Part shown: positions 5,444 to 7,317 of the stretch, in pieces
Layout of the letters: every line of letters begins with the position of its first letter
Numbering within the stretch: position 1 is the first letter of the stretch
Source of the DNA: an uncultured bacterium
GTDB taxonomy: Bacteria > Actinomycetota > Coriobacteriia > Coriobacteriales > Coriobacteriaceae
Reading direction: 5' to 3'
Length of the DNA stretch: 7,317 nt
Assembly: GCA_905215765.1 (NCBI GenBank)
Contig: CAJMRP010000099.1
Location: 1 to 7,317 of the forward strand
Notes under the pieces: generated by a model
The model's input: only the letters and a program-made list of their open reading frames with translations
Database searches by the model: none
Told to the model about the DNA's origin: nothing
Position numbers and translations under genes: made by a program

Positions 5444-6343
5444 TTAGCGGCAAAGCTCCTTGATGCGCGTGACGGCGCGTTCGATGTGTTCTTGCGGGGT
5501 GGAGGCTCCGGCGGTGATGCCGATGTGGTGAGCGTCGGTAAACCACGCGGCCTGGAGCTCGGAAGCTTCCTCGATGTGATGCGTATGCTCGCAGGCGTCT
5601 GCGCAAATCTGAGCCAGGCGGCGGGTGTTGCCCGAGTTCTTGCCGCCCACGACGACCATGCAATCACAGCGTTTGGCAAGTGTGGCTGCTGCCTGTTGAC
5701 GCTCGCTCGTGGCGGCGCAGATGGTGTTGATCACGCGCAGCTCCTGCACGCGCGGGGTGATGGCAGCCACGACCTCGGCGAGGTTCTGCGCGGTCTGGGT
5801 GGTCTGCACAACCAAGCCCACCTTGCCCTTGAGCGGCAAAGCGTTGGCATCGGCGGCACAGCTCACGACCTGCGCATCATTGCCGGCGTGACCCAGAATA
5901 CCCTCGACCTCGGGGTGACCCGGTTCGCCCACGACCACCACGTGGTAGCCCTCGCGCACCAGGCGCTCGGCTGCCACGTGAACCTTCTTGACGTAAGGGC
6001 AGGTGGCGTCGATGACGTTAAGGCCACGCTCGCGAGCGGCATCGACGACCTGCGGCACCACACCGTGGGCGCGGATGATCACGGTGCCGGTTGCGGCGTC
6101 GTCCAAGGTGTCGGCCAGACCGACGCCTGCCTCAGCAAGCTCGCGCACCACGATGGGGTTATGGATGAGCGGCCCCAAGGTGTGAACTTGAGTGCACTCC
6201 TCTGCCTGCGGCGCAGCGGCCAGCGCCATATCGAGCGCACGCTGTACGCCGTAGCAAGTGCCGGCGTGGGCGGCGATCTCGATGGTAGGCGCGGTTGCCT
6301 GGCCGGACACAGTCGCGGTGGTGTTCGTCACGTTCTCGCTCAT
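5444..6343 (-). CDS. ispH: 4-hydroxy-3-methylbut-2-enyl diphosphate reductase
   Basis: IspH (LytB) is the cytosolic iron-sulfur enzyme that reduces HMBPP to IPP and DMAPP, the last step of the MEP isoprenoid pathway. With the ATG at 6343 the protein has 299 residues, close to the usual size. The three cluster cysteines are Cys30 (AGTCYGV), Cys115 (DATCPYVKK) and Cys209 (NTICAATSERQ). Substrate-binding residues are also in place: His61 (LIHNPIVV), His93 (RAHGV), His143 and the proton-relay Glu145 in GHPEVEG, the TTQT stretch (181-184), NSGNT (236-240) and GAST (279-282). The first cysteine box reads GTCYGV where GFCxGV is more usual. The first 20 residues are a Ser/Thr/Ala-rich extension before the fold begins at IEIAAHAG. 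There is no fused S1/RpsA domain, unlike many clostridial IspH proteins. The gene starts 2 nt after plsC and its TAA is 2 nt before the DUF512 ATG. A GTG 30 nt further upstream would add 10 residues overlapping plsC and looks less likely. Confidence 0.96.
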   Translation of the reverse strand: MSENVTNTTATVSGQATAPTIEIAAHAGTCYGVQRALDMALAAAPQAEECTQVHTLGPLIHNPIVVRELAEAGVGLADTLDDAATGTVIIRAHGVVPQVVDAARERGLNVIDATCPYVKKVHVAAERLVREGYHVVVVGEPGHPEVEGILGHAGNDAQVVSCAADANALPLKGKVGLVVQTTQTAQNLAEVVAAITPRVQELRVINTICAATSERQQAAATLAKRCDCMVVVGGKNSGNTRRLAQICADACEHTHHIEEASELQAAWFTDAHHIGITAGASTPQEHIERAVTRIKELCR

Positions 6344-6345
6344 GG

Positions 6346-7074
6346 CTAGAACCTGCCCGGATGCTCGGCGCACAGCTCGTCTCGCATGGCGTAGACGCGG
6401 TTCATGGCCTCGGACTCAAACCATTCCAGGCGCTCCGTGCGCTTAAGCCCAGCCGGTGCGTCGGAAAGCGAGACGGCCTTGCCGGCGCGGATCCAGCACT
6501 TCTTGGGACGCATGATCTTTTTGCCCGAGGGCGTGATGTCGGACCAGCCGCAAATGGCGAGCGGGTTCACAGGTGCCTTGCCCATCTGAGCGATGAGCGC
6601 AAAACCGCCGTGGACCTCGGGCTTGATCTCGCGCGAGCGGATGCGCGTGCCCTCGGGGAAGATCAGGACGTCCTCGCCGCGCTGCAGTGCATGCTGGGCG
6701 GCGCGCAGGCACTTCATGTCGGCGGTACCGCGCTCGACGGGGATGCCGCCAACGCGGCTAAAGGCCCAGCGCACAATCTTGCTCTTGGCGAACTCGGACT
6801 TAAAGATGGGACGAATGCGGCGGCCCCCAAAGAACAGTGCCGTCTCCACGGCCAAGAGCTCGGCCATCGAGGTGTGGTTGCAGATGACCACGCTGCCGCG
6901 GCCTTCCTGGCGCTCAAACAGCAGATCGGCGTCCTCGACCTTCCAGCGCCACATGAGCTTGGAGAAAGCCCAAAGGATTGCCATAACCACGAAGACGGTG
7001 CCGCGGATGAGCGCGGGAAACTCGGCATACGGGGCGTTGTAATAGTCCTCGGGCGTCTGCTTAAACAGGCGCAT
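6346..7074 (-). CDS. plsC: 1-acyl-sn-glycerol-3-phosphate acyltransferase (PlsC/LPLAT family)
   Basis: A 242-residue protein, the normal size for PlsC, which transfers a fatty acyl group to the 2-position of lysophosphatidate to give phosphatidate at the inner face of the membrane. One hydrophobic segment at about residues 22-40 (ALIRGTVFVVMAILWAF) would be the membrane anchor. The acyltransferase blocks appear in order: block I NHTSMAEL (66-73), block II GGIPVERG (109-116), block III FPEGTR (139-144) and block IV VNPLAICG (169-176). Block I is unusual: the family signature is HX4D, but here His67 is followed four residues later by Glu72 (codon GAG). The charge is kept and the other three blocks are intact, so the protein is probably functional. 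The start is fixed by a strong Shine-Dalgarno in the end of cmk. TAG is followed after 2 nt by the ispH ATG. PlsY and GpsA, encoded downstream in the same run, supply its substrate. Acyl donor (acyl-ACP or acyl-CoA) cannot be told from sequence. Confidence 0.9.
   Translation of the reverse strand: MRLFKQTPEDYYNAPYAEFPALIRGTVFVVMAILWAFSKLMWRWKVEDADLLFERQEGRGSVVICNHTSMAELLAVETALFFGGRRIRPIFKSEFAKSKIVRWAFSRVGGIPVERGTADMKCLRAAQHALQRGEDVLIFPEGTRIRSREIKPEVHGGFALIAQMGKAPVNPLAICGWSDITPSGKKIMRPKKCWIRAGKAVSLSDAPAGLKRTERLEWFESEAMNRVYAMRDELCAEHPGRF
6352..6357 (-). promoter_or_regulatory. Weak ribosome binding site of ispH
   Basis: GGCAGG lies 8 nt before the ATG at 6343, inside the last codons of plsC, and is only a partial Shine-Dalgarno match. 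With the plsC stop just 2 nt upstream, initiation probably relies on coupling. It is the basis for choosing ATG 6343 over the in-frame GTG at 6373. Confidence 0.45.
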
Positions 7075-7077
7075 GGG

Positions 7078-7317
7078 CTACCTCCTTTGGTTGATGAGGT
7101 CCTCGATTATCGAGACGACCTCATCGATGGTGTGGGCGGTGGAGTCGACGTGCACGGCGTCCTCGGCGGGCACGAGTGGGGCGACCTCGCGGCTGCTGTC
7201 GAGCTTGTCGCGCTGCTTAAGGGCGTCGAGGGTCTCGTCGACCTCGGCCTCGAGCTGCTCGGACGTGAGCGGCTGGGCGTCGTTTTGGTGACGCTGCAGC
7301 ACGCGGCGGCGGGCGCG
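7078..7317 (-). CDS. cmk: Cytidylate kinase, C-terminal fragment (5' end outside window)
   Basis: Cytidylate kinase phosphorylates CMP and dCMP with ATP in the cytosol, feeding nucleic acid and CDP-diacylglycerol synthesis. Only the last 79 codons are present; the family is usually about 220-230 residues, so roughly two thirds lie beyond the right edge. The frame is open to base 7317. Visible family marks are an Arg-rich start (RARRR, fragment residues 1-5) at the end of the lid region, then KQRDKLDSSREVAPL (34-48), the conserved D-x-x-R-x-x-A-P-L segment that contacts CMP, then AEDAVHVDST (51-60) and a closing amphipathic helix TIDEVVSIIEDLI. The GTG at 7302 is an ordinary Val codon inside the gene, not a start. 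The gene ends in TAG 3 nt before the plsC start, and its last codons carry the plsC Shine-Dalgarno. The family call is secure; nothing can be said about the N-terminal P-loop. Confidence 0.93.
   Translation of the reverse strand, partial: RARRRVLQRHQNDAQPLTSEQLEAEVDETLDALKQRDKLDSSREVAPLVPAEDAVHVDSTAHTIDEVVSIIEDLINQRR
7081..7086 (-). promoter_or_regulatory. Ribosome binding site of plsC inside cmk
   Basis: AGGAGG (within AAAGGAGG) lies in the last sense codons of cmk, 6 nt before the plsC ATG at 7074. The cmk stop TAG sits in the spacer. Ribosomes terminating on cmk are therefore positioned to start plsC, which supports both the chosen start and translational coupling. Confidence 0.8.

Noticed and set aside
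4389..5447. 352-codon plus-strand open frame opposite the DUF512 gene
   Set aside because: Same shadow pattern; no family motif, while the minus strand encodes an intact radical SAM protein.
5442..5663. N-terminal extension of the DUF512 protein into ispH
   Set aside because: The added sequence is Arg/His-rich out-of-frame ispH, overlapping its coding end by more than 200 nt. The ATG at 5441 sits 2 nt after the ispH stop as expected for coupling.
6344..6373. GTG start for ispH at 6373
   Set aside because: It would add ten residues encoded within plsC before a region that is already an extension. The ATG at 6343, just after the plsC stop, is simpler, though the GTG is not excluded.

Overview
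The window is a tightly packed run of bacterial housekeeping genes, all on the minus strand and transcribed from right to left. Base composition is GC-rich, and gene order and protein style suggest a Coriobacteriia actinomycete, most likely Collinsella or a close relative. That placement is inference from gene content and sequence style; there is no rRNA gene here to confirm it.

In transcription order (high to low coordinates) the window holds: the 3' end of cmk (cytidylate kinase, cut by the right edge), plsC (1-acylglycerol-3-phosphate acyltransferase), ispH (the last enzyme of the MEP isoprenoid pathway), a radical-SAM protein of the DUF512 family, der (the double-GTPase ribosome assembly factor), plsY (acyl-phosphate:glycerol-3-phosphate acyltransferase), gpsA (glycerol-3-phosphate dehydrogenase), rpe (ribulose-phosphate 3-epimerase), and an ORF that runs off the left edge. 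Gaps between genes range from an 8-nt overlap to 18 nt. Several Shine-Dalgarno sequences lie in or over the stop codon of the gene before, so this looks like one translationally coupled operon. No stretch over 20 nt lacks a gene, and I see no promoter, terminator, tRNA, repeat array, IS element or CRISPR.

Functionally, GpsA makes glycerol 3-phosphate, PlsY acylates it to lysophosphatidate, and PlsC acylates that to phosphatidate. These are the core steps of membrane phospholipid synthesis, without PlsX. IspH supplies isoprenoid precursors, Cmk supplies CMP/CDP, Der matures the 50S subunit, and Rpe belongs to the pentose phosphate pathway. The order DUF512-der-plsY-gpsA resembles the well-known clostridial order that continues into spoIVA; here rpe follows instead.

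The most unusual part is the left edge (1-264). This ORF starts like a NifS/IscS cysteine desulfurase, then within about 30 residues becomes a recognisable piece of the ClpB middle domain, and ends in a tail matching neither. It is either a real recombinant or, more likely, a chimeric contig end. The second oddity is PlsC, whose catalytic HX4D box reads HX4E.
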